DNA of 64,000 bases from positions 2,232,001-2,296,000 of the forward strand of contig JASGHK010000004.1 of the NCBI GenBank assembly GCA_049841135.1, read 5' to 3'. The stretch is from JACRCT01 sp049841135 (GTDB taxonomy: Bacteria; Myxococcota; Myxococcia; Myxococcales; UBA5297). The translations under genes were made by a program, and so were the position numbers. Below, piece after piece: positions 8,013 through 17,690 of the stretch (positions are counted from its first letter, which is position 1; each line of letters opens with the position of its first letter). The notes beneath the pieces are model-generated. The model had not been told where the DNA came from. It ran no database searches and saw only the letters and a program-made list of their open reading frames with translations.

Positions 8013-11000
8013 ATGAGGGCTTCTCTCCGGGTGGGCCTGGGCCTGTTCCTCGCGCTGACGCCAGCGCTGGGCCGCGCGGCGATCTCGCAGCCGACCGGCT
8101 GGACCGAGATCTACAAGGGCGACACGTACCCCTCCAACAACGGCGCGTCCCTCAACGCCAGCACCAGCTCCAACCGCCTGCTGCTGGTGGCCATCGCCTC
8201 GCGGGCGACCACGGCGACGGCTCAGACAGTCAGCGTCAGCTACGGCGGCCGGGCGCTCACGCTGGCCAGCGGCGACGCCAACGCCAGCTCCCAGCAGCAC
8301 ACCTACCTCTACTACCTGCTCGACTCCGGCATCGCCCAGGCCGCAAGCACCAGCCTCGTCGTGACCATCAGCGGCGGCACCAGCGGCTACACCTGGGTCT
8401 ACGCCTCCTTCTTCGCTGGAATCGACCAGGCCGCACCCTTCACCAGCATCGCCAACTTCAACTCGGGCTCGACCACCGGCACCTCCATCGGCCCCTTCAC
8501 GACCCCGCTGATGTTCGGCCCCAACGACTGGCCGCTCGAGGTCATCCTCGTCCAGCGCTCGGTGGCCGGCTCGCAGGCGCGCGACGTCCAGACCTGGGCG
8601 GCGAGCTGGGGGACCAGCGGCGGAGCGACGGTGCCGCTGGACCTGACCTTCGACGACAGCAACACCGCCATGCCGCACCTCTACCTCGCGCACCGCGTGC
8701 CGCCCTCGACCGGGGGCGCCGACGCGTCCCAGCACACCGCGAACAGCACCGACATCTTCTCGTCCATGACCGGCATCTCGCTCAGGGCCGACGCCCCTTC
8801 GACCGTGCTCGGCAACGGCAGCGCGGGGACGAGCGGCACGGTGTGCCCCGGCTCTGCCGACCAGAAGCTCGACGGCTTCACGCTGCGCAACACCTCCGGG
8901 ACCAACGGCGTCACCGGCCTGACCGTCACCACCACCGGGTCCGCGGCGATCGCCTCGGCCTCGATCTTCGACGAGGTGGGGACGCAGTACTTCGCGACGA
9001 TCACCAGCCCGGCGTCCGACTCGCTGAGCTTCTCGGGCGGCACCAACGCGACCCTCCCCGTGACGACCACGGTGGCGAGCTACCAGGTGCGCGTCACCTA
9101 CCGTGACCAGGCCTCGGCGCCTGCCGGCACCACCTCGACCACCGCGCGCGTCACCGGCCTGACCACGGTCAACCCCACCAGCGGCGGCGACTCGGCGGAC
9201 ACGACCATCAGCCTCGACAACGATGCCGCCACCGCCGCGACCTGGGGCGCCACCGCCGCCGGCGACTCCTCGGTGAGCCTGAACTGGGCCATCGGCACGG
9301 CCGGCGACTCGGTGCTGATCGTCCGCTACCCGGCCGCCTCAGACACCACCACGCCGACCGAGGGCCTGCTCTACAACGTGGGTGACAGCTTCGGCACCGG
9401 CACCGTGGCGTACGTCGGCAACGGGACCACCTTCACCGACAGCCCGCTGACCAATGGGAGCACGTACCACTACCGGATCTTCGAGCACGACCCCTGCCGC
9501 AACTACTCGGCGGGGACCTGGACCTCGGTCGGCCTGACGCCGCTGGACCTGGTGGTCTCGCTGGCAGACGGGGTCAAGAGCGGGAGCGCGCCGGTCTGCC
9601 CGGGCGCGAGCGCGCGCAAGCTGGACGGCTTCGCCTTCTCCTCGAACTACGGGACCGACAGCATCAGCTCGCTCACCTTCACGCTGTCGGGCTACAGCGC
9701 CATCCAGACCGCCACCGTCTGGAACGAGCCGCAGACCATCCAGTACTTCTCGGCGGTCACCCCCAGCTCGAACACGCTGACCTTCAGCGGCGGCACGCCC
9801 ATCCCGGTCTCGTCGACCTCCACCAACTACAAGCTGCTCGTCACCTACCGCAACGAGGCGCAGAGCCCGCCCGCGGGCAGCACCGCCACCACCGCCCAGG
9901 TCACCGCCTTCGCCACCACCGGGGCCAACACGACCGACGGCACCGACCCGGTCGACGGGACCCTCACCTTGAACAACGTGGCCCCGACCCCCGGCGCGAG
10001 CTGGGGGACCAACTCCGCGGGCGACCAGCAGGTCACCCTCAACTGGACGGTCGGCACCGCCGGCAACAACGTCCTGGTGGTCCGCTATCCGAACGGCACC
10101 GATCCCACGCTGCCCGCCGAGGGCACGCCCTACACGGTGGGCACCCTCTTCGGCACGGGGGTCGTGCGCTACGTCGGGAGCCTCTCGACCTTCACGGACA
10201 CCTCTCTGGCCAACGGGACCGCCTACTACTACCGGGTCTTCGAGCACGACAGCTGCAACAACTACGTCGCCAGCGCCAACGCTCCGTGGACCGGCCCGCT
10301 CACGCCGCGCGCGGTGACGACGCTCTCGACCGGGACCGCGGGGACCACCGCCACGATCTGCCCGGGCATCGCCAACCAGCGGCTGGACGGGTTCCAGCTC
10401 GTCAACAGCGAGGGCTCGGTCGCGGTCACCGGGCTCACCGTCACCACCACCGGCTACGCCGCCATCGCCAGCGCCTCCATCTGGAACAACGCCGAGAGCA
10501 CCCAGTACTTCGGTGCCGTCACCAACCCCACCTCCAACACCCTGGTCTTCAGCGGCGGGACCGCGCTGCCGGTGACCACCACCGCCCGCAGCTTCTGGGT
10601 GCGCGTCACCTACCGCAACCACGCCGGCGCCCCCGCGGGACTGACCAGCACCACGGCCGCGGTCGGCTCTCTCGTCACGCTCAACACCGTCACCGGCGCG
10701 GACACCGCCGACGCCACCATCACCGTGAACAACGGCACGCCCTCTCCCGGGCCCAGCTGGGGCGCCATCTCCGCGGGCGATCGGCAGACGAGCCTCTCGT
10801 GGACGTACGGGACCGCCGGGAACACCGCGATGGTGGTGCGCTACCCGGCGAACACCGACACGACGATGCCCACCGAAGGCACGGTCTACGCCGCCACCAA
10901 CCCCTTCGGGACCGGAGGCACGGTCGTCTACGTCGGCACCGCCTCCAGCACCACCGACACCGGCCTGACCAACGGGACGGCCTACTACTACCGGGTGTTC

Positions 11001-14000
11001 GAGTACGACGGCTGCGCCAACTACGCCGCCACTGGCCCGTTCTCGGGCGCGCTCACGCCGCGGGCGATCACCACGCTGAGCAACGGCGTCGCCGGGACGA
11101 ACGGCACGGTCTGCCCGGGCATCGCCAACCGCAAGCTCGACGGCTTCGCGCTCGCCAACACGCAGGGCGCCGTCGGCGTCACCGGGCTCACCGTCAACCT
11201 CACCGGCTACCTCGCGGTGGAGACGGTGAGCATCTGGGACGAGGCCGGCACCACGCAGTACTTCCAGACCATCACCGAGCCGACGACCGGCACCCTCACC
11301 TTCACCGGCGGCACCAACCCCACGCTGCCGGTCACCGCCGCCTCGGCGAACTACAAGGTGCAGGTCACCTACCGCAGCGAGGCGCAGATCCCTCCGGCGG
11401 GCGCGACCGCGACGAGCGCGGCGGTGACCTCCCTCACCACCGTCAACACCTGGTCCGGCACCGACGCCGCCGACACCACCATCACCCTCAACAATGTGAC
11501 CCCATCGCTCGGCGCCACCTGGGGGACGCTCACCGCGGGCGACGGCCAGGCCAGCCTCGCCTGGACGCCGGGCACCGCCGGCGAGAACGTGCTGATCGTC
11601 CGCTACACCGCCACCACCGACACCACCTTGCCCGCGGATGGCACGCCCTACACGGTGGGCGCCGGGTTCGGCGTCGGCGGCACCGTGGCCTACGCCGGCG
11701 CCGGCACGTCCTTCGTCGACAGCCCGCTCGGCAACCAGACCACCTACTTCTACCGGGTCTTCGAGTACGACTCCTGCCGCAACTTCGTCGACAACGCCGC
11801 CGACGCTCCCTGGTCCGGGCCGGTCACCCCCAAGGCCGTCACCACGCTCGCCAACGGCCTCGCCGGAACCAGCGCCACGGTCTGCCCCGGCGCGGCCAGC
11901 CGCAAGCTCGACGGCTTCTCGCTCGTCAACAGCCAGGGCAGCGTCCCGGTCACCTCGCTGACCGTCACCACCACCGGCTTCAGCGCCATCCAGTCCGCGG
12001 CCATCTACGACGAGGCCGGGGGCACGCAGTACTTCGGCACCCTCACCACCCCCGCCAGCAACACCCTGGTCTTCAGCGGCGGCACGGCCATCCCGGTCAC
12101 CTCCACGCCGGCCAACTACAAGGTGGTCGTCACCTACCGCGGCGAGACGCAGTCCCCGCCGGTGAACAGCACCCCCACCAGCGCGGCCGTCACCTCCATC
12201 ACCACGCTCAACACCTGGACCGGCACCGACACGGCCGACACCACCCTGACGCTCAACAACAACACCCCCGCCGCCGCCGCCTGGGCCGCGACACCCGCTG
12301 GCGACGGGCAGATCACCCTCAACTGGACGCTCGGCAACGGCAGCGACAGCGCGCTCGTCGTGCGCTACCTCGCCAACACCGACGGGGCGCTCCCCGTGGA
12401 CGGCACCCCCTACCTCGTCGACGGCACCTTCGGCACGGGCGGCACCATCCGCTTCGTCGGGCCTGGGACCTCCTTCACCGACAGCGGGCTGGCCAACGGG
12501 ACCACGTACTACTACCGGCTCTTCGAGTTCGACTCGTGCCTCAACTACGTCAACTCCGTGGGCGCCGCGCCGTGGACCTCGGGGCTCACCCCGCGCGCCA
12601 CGACGACGCTGGGCAACGGCATCGCCGCGGCCACCGCCACCGTCTGCCCGGGCACGGCCAGCCGAAAGCTCGACGGCTTCTCGCTCGTCAACAGCCAGGG
12701 AGGCGTCGGCGTCACCGGGCTGACCCTGACCGTCACGGGCCCCCTGGCCCTCCAGACCGCCGCCATCTACGACGAGGCGGGCAGCACGCAGTACTTCACC
12801 ACCGTCACCACCCCCGCCACGAGCACCCTGGTCTTCAGCGGGGGCCTGCCCATCCCCGTCACCAACACGCTCGCCCACTTCAAGGTGATGGTCACCTACC
12901 GCAGCGAGGCGCAGACGCCGCCGCCGGGGAACACCGCCACCAGCGCCCAGGTCACCTCGCTCGTGACCTCCAACAACGTCGTCGGCTCCGACGCGGCGGA
13001 CGCGACCATCACCTTGAACAACCTCACCCCGGCGGCCGGCGCCACCTGGGGCGCCACCGCCGCCGGCGACGGCCAGGTGAGCCTCAACTGGACGCTCGGC
13101 GCCGCCAGCGACAACGTGGTCGTCGTCCGCTACCCCTCGGGCGCCGACGCCACCCTGCCCGCCGACGGCACGAGCTACGCGGCTCCCGCTCCCTTCGGCT
13201 CCGGCGTCGTCCGCTACGCCGGCAACGGCACGAGCTTCACCGACACCGGCCTGACCAACGGCACCGCCTACTACTACCGGGTGTTCGAGCACGACTCCTG
13301 CTTCAACTACGCCGCGGTGGGCCCGTGGACGGGGCCGCTGACGCCGCGGGCCGTCACCACGCTGGGCAACGGCCTCGCCGGCACCTCCGGCTCGGTCTGC
13401 CCGGGCACGGCCAACCGCAAGGTGAACGGCTTCTCGCTCGTCAACAGCCAGGGCGGCGTCCCCGTGACGGGGCTGACCCTCACGCTGACCGGCTACCAGG
13501 CCGTGCAGTCGGTCTCCGTCTGGGACGAGGCCGGCGCCGCGCAGTACCTGACCGCGGCCACCGCTCCGGCCTCGGGCACGGTGACCTTGAGCGGCGGCAC
13601 GCCCATCCCCGTCCCCACCGCGCCCGCCAGCCCCGCCAACTACCAGATCCGCCTCACCTACAAGACCGAGGCGCAGCTGCCTCCGCCTGGCTCGACCTCG
13701 ACCACCGCCTTCGTCAGCGCGATCGCCACGACCAACAACACCGCGGGCAGCGACGCGGCCGACACCACCGTCTCGCTCAATAACCTGACGCCCACTCCGG
13801 GCGCGACCTGGGGGCTGAACGCGGCCGGCGACGGCCAGGTCTTCCTCGCCTGGACCTACGGCACCGCCGGCAACGGCGCGGTCGTCGTCCGCTACCCCGC
13901 CAACACCGACCCCACCCTGCCCACCGACGGCACCGCCTACACCGCGAGCAATCCGTTCGGCTCGGGCGGCACCATCCGCTACGTCGGCAACGCCCTGACC

Positions 14001-16943
14001 TTCGCCGACACCACCGTCGCCAACGGCAGCAGCTACTACTACCGAGTCTTCGAGTTCGACCCGTGCCTCAACTACGTGGCCAGCGCCGCCAGCGCGCCCT
14101 GGTCGCAGGTCCTCACCCCCAAGGCCACCACCACGCTGGGCAACGGGGTCGCCGGAGTCAGCGCCACCGTCTGCCCGGGCACCAGCGGCCAGAAGCTCGA
14201 CGGCTTCTCGCTGGTCAACACCCAGGGCGCGACCCCGGTCACCGCGCTGACCCTCACCCTGACCGGCTACCAGGCGGTCCAGTCGGTCTCCATCTGGGAC
14301 GAGTCCGGCCCGACGCAGTACTTCACTCCGATCAATGCGCCCGCCTCGGGCACGCTCACCTTCAGCGGCGGCACGCCGCTGCCGGTCACGACCACCCTGG
14401 CCAGCTTCAAGGTCCTGGTGACCTACAAGTCCGAGGCCCAGGCTCCCCCGCCGGGCGCCACCGCCACCACCGCCGTCGTCAGCGCCATCGCCACCCTCAA
14501 CAACGTCATCGGCGCCGACGGCGCCGACACCACGGTCACCCTCAACAACGTCACCCCGACGCCCGGCGCCACCTGGGGCTCGGTCGTCGCCGGCGCGACG
14601 CAGAACGCGCTGAGCTGGACCTACGGCACCGCCGGCAACAGCGCGCTCATCGTCCGCTACTCCGCCCCGCCCGACACCACCTTGCCCGACGACGGGACCT
14701 CCTACACGGCCGGCAGCGCCTTCGGCACCGGCGGCACGGTGCGCTACGCCGGCGCGGGCACGAGCTTCACCGACACCGGCCTGACCCTGGGCACCCTGTA
14801 CTACTACCGGCTCTTCGAGCTCGACGGCTGCCGCAACTACGTCGCCAGCGCGGCCACCGCGCCGTGCGTGACCAACTGCGGCGCCTGCTCGGACACCTGC
14901 GCCAACCCCCACGGCACCACCCAGTGCCTGTCCGGGGTCTGCACCCCTGCCTGCGACGAGGGCTACGGGGACTATGACGGCAGCGCGAAGAACGGCTGCG
15001 AGACGGCCTGCGACCAGACGGCCCACTGCGGGCGCGACTGCAAGGTCTGCCAGGACGGGGCCCTGGGCCACACCGTCGTCAACACCTGCAGCGGCAACGC
15101 CGACTTCGCCGCCGCGGCCTGCGACCCCACCTGCACCCCGGGCTACCTCGACGTCGACCAGAACGGCGCCAACGGCTGCGAGGTCGCCTGCGCCACCTCC
15201 GCCCGGTGCGGCACCGACTGCGCGCCGTGCCAGAACAACCACGCCCTCGCCAACCTCTGCGCCGGGGGCATCACCGCCCCGGCGAGCCAGTCGTGCAAGC
15301 CCACCTGCGAGGCGGGCTACGCCGACCTCGACGGCGACGGCGCCGCCGGCTGCGAGACGGTTTGCGACACCACCGCCCACTGCGGCACCGCGTGCAGGGC
15401 CTGCGGCGCGGACCACGCTTCGCACGTCGACTGCGACGGCCCGGCGATCGCCTCGCCCGGCTCCTGCAAGCCGACCTGCCTCGACGGCTACCTGAACTTC
15501 GACGGGGACGGCACCAACGGCTGCGAGGCGGCGTGCGAGAACGAGAACCAGTGCGGCACCGATTGCCGGCCGTGCCAGAGGGAGCACGCGGTGAGCACCC
15601 GCTGCCTGAGCAACGATCGGCCGGCCATCACCGAGTGCGCGCCCAGCTGCGAGGAGGGCTACGCGAACCTCGACAACGACGGCACCAACGGCTGCGAGAA
15701 GCCCTGCGACGACGCCAGCCACTGCGGCCTGGAGTGCGTCAGCTGCTCGCGCACCAACACCACCACCGTCACCTGCACCGGCAACGACCTGGTCGCCACC
15801 TCTGCCTGCAAGCCGGCCTGCACCCCGGGCCACCTCGACGTCGACCACGACGGCCTGACCGGCTGCGAGGTCACCTGCGACCAGCCCGAGCACTGCGGCA
15901 CCACCTGCATCCAGTGCCCCGACCACGTCAACGCCCAGCTCTCCTGCGGAGGGGCTGACAAGGAGCCGGCCACGGCCTGCTCGTTCGAGTGCCTGGCGGG
16001 CTGGACGCGGCCGGACCCGTTCAGCGAGTGCGACACCGAGTGCATCACGGTCGAGCGCTGCGGCCTGGACTGCCGGCCGTGCCTGGAGGCGTTGAACGCC
16101 GTCACCTCCTGCGAGGGCAACGTGGTGGCCGCCGCCAGGTCCTGCGGCTTCGAGTGCGTGCCCGGCTACGCCGACCTGGACGGCGACAAGTCGACCGGCT
16201 GCGAGGCCTGCGCCCAGGGCTACCACGACGTGGCCCGCACGCCGCCGGCCTCCTGCCAGAGGTGCGACGAGGACGAGTTCTGCGGCTTCGCCTCCGCCCC
16301 CTACTGCCGGGACTGCACCACCGATTGGGACGACGGCCTCACCTGCGTCTCCGGGCGCTGCGGCTGCCAGACCAAGTCCGACTGCCCGGACCAGAAGGAG
16401 TGCCGCAGCCACACCTGCGTCACCCCCTGCACCGGCAACTCCGACTGCACCCGCGACGGCGAGACCTGCTGCGGCCCGGCCGGCCAGAAGGTGTGCGTGA
16501 CCCAGGGCCCGGAGATCTGCGACGGCCGGGACAACGACTGCAACGGCTCGGTGGACGACCGGCTCGACGACACCTCCGCGCCGCTGTGCGACCGGCAGCA
16601 GGGCGTCTGCGCCGGAGCTCGTGTCGGATGCGTCGACGGCCTGCACCAGGACTGCAACGACGCGGTCTACCTCGCTCACGATCCGGCCTACGAGGCGACC
16701 GAGACCCTGTGCGACGGCAAGGACAACGACTGCAACGGCAAGACCGACGAGCTGCCCCAGTGCGCGATCAAGCCGGACGCCGGCGTCCCACCGCGCCCCG
16801 ACGGCGGCCCGGGCTTCAACGGAGAGACCTTCGACCTGGGCGGCTGCGGGTGCCAGCACGGTGCCGGGCCTTCCGCGATGGGCGTCCTCGCCCTGCTCGC
16901 CGGAGGGCTGCTCGCCCGCCGGCGCGGCCGAAAGGATCCCTGA
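8013..16943 (+). CDS. Giant repeat-rich cell-surface protein with MYXO-CTERM-type anchor
   Basis: The product is 2976 residues. A signal peptide (cleavage near ALGRAA) follows an AAGGA ribosome site. Residues ~22-265 form a unique beta-rich N-terminal domain. Residues ~268-2283 are eight tandem ~255-residue units, each with a first half beginning around TVCPGxAxxKLDGF and a fibronectin-III-like second half ending YYYRVFEHDSCxNY. Residues ~2285-2740 are eight Cys-rich modules of the form C-xx-GY-x-D-x-DG-xx-GCE. Two copies of CDGxDNDCNG (near 2837 and 2902) resemble the MopE-type putative metal-binding motif. The C-terminus has a GCGC-containing tripartite tail: Cys motif, hydrophobic helix AMGVLALLAGGLLA, Arg cluster. 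That is the MYXO-CTERM arrangement, known to be a sorting/anchoring signal. Probably an adhesin or extracellular matrix protein; the exact ligand is unknown. The frame is unbroken over 8.9 kb. Confidence 0.85.
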   Translation: MRASLRVGLGLFLALTPALGRAAISQPTGWTEIYKGDTYPSNNGASLNASTSSNRLLLVAIASRATTATAQTVSVSYGGRALTLASGDANASSQQHTYLYYLLDSGIAQAASTSLVVTISGGTSGYTWVYASFFAGIDQAAPFTSIANFNSGSTTGTSIGPFTTPLMFGPNDWPLEVILVQRSVAGSQARDVQTWAASWGTSGGATVPLDLTFDDSNTAMPHLYLAHRVPPSTGGADASQHTANSTDIFSSMTGISLRADAPSTVLGNGSAGTSGTVCPGSADQKLDGFTLRNTSGTNGVTGLTVTTTGSAAIASASIFDEVGTQYFATITSPASDSLSFSGGTNATLPVTTTVASYQVRVTYRDQASAPAGTTSTTARVTGLTTVNPTSGGDSADTTISLDNDAATAATWGATAAGDSSVSLNWAIGTAGDSVLIVRYPAASDTTTPTEGLLYNVGDSFGTGTVAYVGNGTTFTDSPLTNGSTYHYRIFEHDPCRNYSAGTWTSVGLTPLDLVVSLADGVKSGSAPVCPGASARKLDGFAFSSNYGTDSISSLTFTLSGYSAIQTATVWNEPQTIQYFSAVTPSSNTLTFSGGTPIPVSSTSTNYKLLVTYRNEAQSPPAGSTATTAQVTAFATTGANTTDGTDPVDGTLTLNNVAPTPGASWGTNSAGDQQVTLNWTVGTAGNNVLVVRYPNGTDPTLPAEGTPYTVGTLFGTGVVRYVGSLSTFTDTSLANGTAYYYRVFEHDSCNNYVASANAPWTGPLTPRAVTTLSTGTAGTTATICPGIANQRLDGFQLVNSEGSVAVTGLTVTTTGYAAIASASIWNNAESTQYFGAVTNPTSNTLVFSGGTALPVTTTARSFWVRVTYRNHAGAPAGLTSTTAAVGSLVTLNTVTGADTADATITVNNGTPSPGPSWGAISAGDRQTSLSWTYGTAGNTAMVVRYPANTDTTMPTEGTVYAATNPFGTGGTVVYVGTASSTTDTGLTNGTAYYYRVFEYDGCANYAATGPFSGALTPRAITTLSNGVAGTNGTVCPGIANRKLDGFALANTQGAVGVTGLTVNLTGYLAVETVSIWDEAGTTQYFQTITEPTTGTLTFTGGTNPTLPVTAASANYKVQVTYRSEAQIPPAGATATSAAVTSLTTVNTWSGTDAADTTITLNNVTPSLGATWGTLTAGDGQASLAWTPGTAGENVLIVRYTATTDTTLPADGTPYTVGAGFGVGGTVAYAGAGTSFVDSPLGNQTTYFYRVFEYDSCRNFVDNAADAPWSGPVTPKAVTTLANGLAGTSATVCPGAASRKLDGFSLVNSQGSVPVTSLTVTTTGFSAIQSAAIYDEAGGTQYFGTLTTPASNTLVFSGGTAIPVTSTPANYKVVVTYRGETQSPPVNSTPTSAAVTSITTLNTWTGTDTADTTLTLNNNTPAAAAWAATPAGDGQITLNWTLGNGSDSALVVRYLANTDGALPVDGTPYLVDGTFGTGGTIRFVGPGTSFTDSGLANGTTYYYRLFEFDSCLNYVNSVGAAPWTSGLTPRATTTLGNGIAAATATVCPGTASRKLDGFSLVNSQGGVGVTGLTLTVTGPLALQTAAIYDEAGSTQYFTTVTTPATSTLVFSGGLPIPVTNTLAHFKVMVTYRSEAQTPPPGNTATSAQVTSLVTSNNVVGSDAADATITLNNLTPAAGATWGATAAGDGQVSLNWTLGAASDNVVVVRYPSGADATLPADGTSYAAPAPFGSGVVRYAGNGTSFTDTGLTNGTAYYYRVFEHDSCFNYAAVGPWTGPLTPRAVTTLGNGLAGTSGSVCPGTANRKVNGFSLVNSQGGVPVTGLTLTLTGYQAVQSVSVWDEAGAAQYLTAATAPASGTVTLSGGTPIPVPTAPASPANYQIRLTYKTEAQLPPPGSTSTTAFVSAIATTNNTAGSDAADTTVSLNNLTPTPGATWGLNAAGDGQVFLAWTYGTAGNGAVVVRYPANTDPTLPTDGTAYTASNPFGSGGTIRYVGNALTFADTTVANGSSYYYRVFEFDPCLNYVASAASAPWSQVLTPKATTTLGNGVAGVSATVCPGTSGQKLDGFSLVNTQGATPVTALTLTLTGYQAVQSVSIWDESGPTQYFTPINAPASGTLTFSGGTPLPVTTTLASFKVLVTYKSEAQAPPPGATATTAVVSAIATLNNVIGADGADTTVTLNNVTPTPGATWGSVVAGATQNALSWTYGTAGNSALIVRYSAPPDTTLPDDGTSYTAGSAFGTGGTVRYAGAGTSFTDTGLTLGTLYYYRLFELDGCRNYVASAATAPCVTNCGACSDTCANPHGTTQCLSGVCTPACDEGYGDYDGSAKNGCETACDQTAHCGRDCKVCQDGALGHTVVNTCSGNADFAAAACDPTCTPGYLDVDQNGANGCEVACATSARCGTDCAPCQNNHALANLCAGGITAPASQSCKPTCEAGYADLDGDGAAGCETVCDTTAHCGTACRACGADHASHVDCDGPAIASPGSCKPTCLDGYLNFDGDGTNGCEAACENENQCGTDCRPCQREHAVSTRCLSNDRPAITECAPSCEEGYANLDNDGTNGCEKPCDDASHCGLECVSCSRTNTTTVTCTGNDLVATSACKPACTPGHLDVDHDGLTGCEVTCDQPEHCGTTCIQCPDHVNAQLSCGGADKEPATACSFECLAGWTRPDPFSECDTECITVERCGLDCRPCLEALNAVTSCEGNVVAAARSCGFECVPGYADLDGDKSTGCEACAQGYHDVARTPPASCQRCDEDEFCGFASAPYCRDCTTDWDDGLTCVSGRCGCQTKSDCPDQKECRSHTCVTPCTGNSDCTRDGETCCGPAGQKVCVTQGPEICDGRDNDCNGSVDDRLDDTSAPLCDRQQGVCAGARVGCVDGLHQDCNDAVYLAHDPAYEATETLCDGKDNDCNGKTDELPQCAIKPDAGVPPRPDGGPGFNGETFDLGGCGCQHGAGPSAMGVLALLAGGLLARRRGRKDP
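8815..14860 (+). repeat. Eight tandem ~750-770 bp coding repeats
   Basis: The eight units inside the giant surface-protein gene can be counted by the CPG motif at about 8841, 9597, 10360, 11113, 11883, 12643, 13398 and 14170. Spacing is close to 760 bp. Each encodes a CPG/KLDGF beta domain of ~145 residues and an FN3-like domain of ~110 residues. Protein identity between units is high, but DNA copies differ at many third positions, so the array is not a very recent expansion. Confidence 0.85.
14866..16230 (+). repeat. Eight Cys-rich EGF-like modules (coding repeat)
   Basis: Each ~55-residue module has the frame CxxGYxDxDxDGxNGCExxC followed by HCGxxCxxC. The Asp-rich DxDxDG core looks Ca-binding. 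Module 7 is degenerate (lacks the DG-NGCE core) and module 8 is cut short. The block connects the beta-domain array to the C-terminal anchor. Confidence 0.75.
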
Positions 16944-16949
16944 CGCTTG

Positions 16950-16998
16950 ATTGGCCGCTCCTCTCGAGCGGCGGGGGCCGGGGCCCCCTATTCGGGCC
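16950..16998 (+). terminator. Possible terminator stem-loops after the giant gene
   Basis: Just past the stop codon lie GCCGCT-N7-AGCGGC and, immediately downstream, a G/C-rich stem of GGGGGCC/GGCCCCC-type arms. No T-run follows, so an intrinsic terminator is uncertain; the structures may instead protect the 3' end. Confidence 0.35.
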
Positions 16999-17020
16999 CC
17001 CTGCCCCGACCGGAGGTTCG

Positions 17021-17050
17021 TTGACGCTCTCGCGGGGCGCAGCCTATCCT
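17021..17050 (+). promoter_or_regulatory. Candidate sigma-70-type promoter for nuoC-nuoD
   Basis: TTGACG at 17021-17026 and TATCCT at 17045-17050 are separated by 18 bases and lie ~90 bp before the nuoC start, after the end of the giant gene. The match is by eye only. Confidence 0.4.
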
Positions 17051-17140
17051 CGCCGCCTTTTCACCCTACCGTCGTCGAGTCTTTCCAAGACGAATCGCAG
17101 GCCGGCGCAGGGGCCGGCCGCTACCCTTCGGAGACCGCTC

Positions 17141-17677
17141 ATGAAAGCCGCCCTCGAGCGCCTCAAGGCCCGCTTCCCGGACGCCGTGACCGAGGTCTAT
17201 TCCTCGCCGCGCGGCGACGACTACGCCGTGGTCAAGCCCGAGGCGCTGCGCGACGTCGCGCGCTTCTGCAAGGACGACCCCGAGCTCGACCTGAAGATGT
17301 TCCTGTCGGTCTGCGTGGTCGACCGGCTGCTGCTGCCCAACAACGACCCGCGCTTCGAGGTCGTCTACCAGGTGCGGCAGGGCAAGGAGCCGTTCAAGAA
17401 GCTGCACCTGAAGTCCTTCGTGACCGAAGCCGCCCCCGAGCTGCCCTCGCTGCAGCCGGTGTGGAAGGGCGCGGACTGGTGGGAGCGGTACTGCTGGGAC
17501 TTCTACGGCATCAAGTTCACCGGCCACCCCGACCTGCGGCGCGTGCTGCTCTACGAGGAGTTCCAGGGCCACCCGCTGCGCAAGGACTACCCGATGAAGG
17601 CGCGCCAGCCGCTGGTGGCCGAGCGCGACTTCATCGACAAGATCCGCGGCCCCGGCGCCGCCTCCCCCGCCAAGTGA
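17141..17677 (+). CDS. nuoC: NADH-quinone oxidoreductase subunit C
   Basis: This is the 178-residue peripheral-arm subunit of respiratory complex I (30-kDa subunit family). The diagnostic C-terminal segment is present from residue ~112: ERYCWDFYGIKFTGHPDLRR, then LYEEFQGHPLRKDYP, matching the family signature W-D-x-x-G-I-x-F-x-GHPDLRR...RKDYP. The ATG at 17141 is chosen because the family N-terminus begins here; the frame is open far upstream only because it runs antisense-like through the giant gene's 3' end. nuoD follows after 13 bp. The usual neighbours nuoA, nuoB, nuoE and others are absent, so this pair is detached from the rest of the complex I genes. Confidence 0.92.
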   Translation: MKAALERLKARFPDAVTEVYSSPRGDDYAVVKPEALRDVARFCKDDPELDLKMFLSVCVVDRLLLPNNDPRFEVVYQVRQGKEPFKKLHLKSFVTEAAPELPSLQPVWKGADWWERYCWDFYGIKFTGHPDLRRVLLYEEFQGHPLRKDYPMKARQPLVAERDFIDKIRGPGAASPAK

Positions 17678-17690
17678 GAGCCTGCTCGCG

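Noticed and set aside
9339..16859. A 2506-residue open frame on the minus strand opposite the giant surface-protein gene
   Set aside because: High-GC codon periodicity commonly leaves the antisense frame open; its product is low-complexity Gly/Arg/Val and has no domain, while the plus-strand frame has a signal peptide, repeats and anchor.
15989..17140. Upstream extension of nuoC by ~380 residues
   Set aside because: It overlaps the giant gene in another frame and is Arg-rich; family content starts at 17141.
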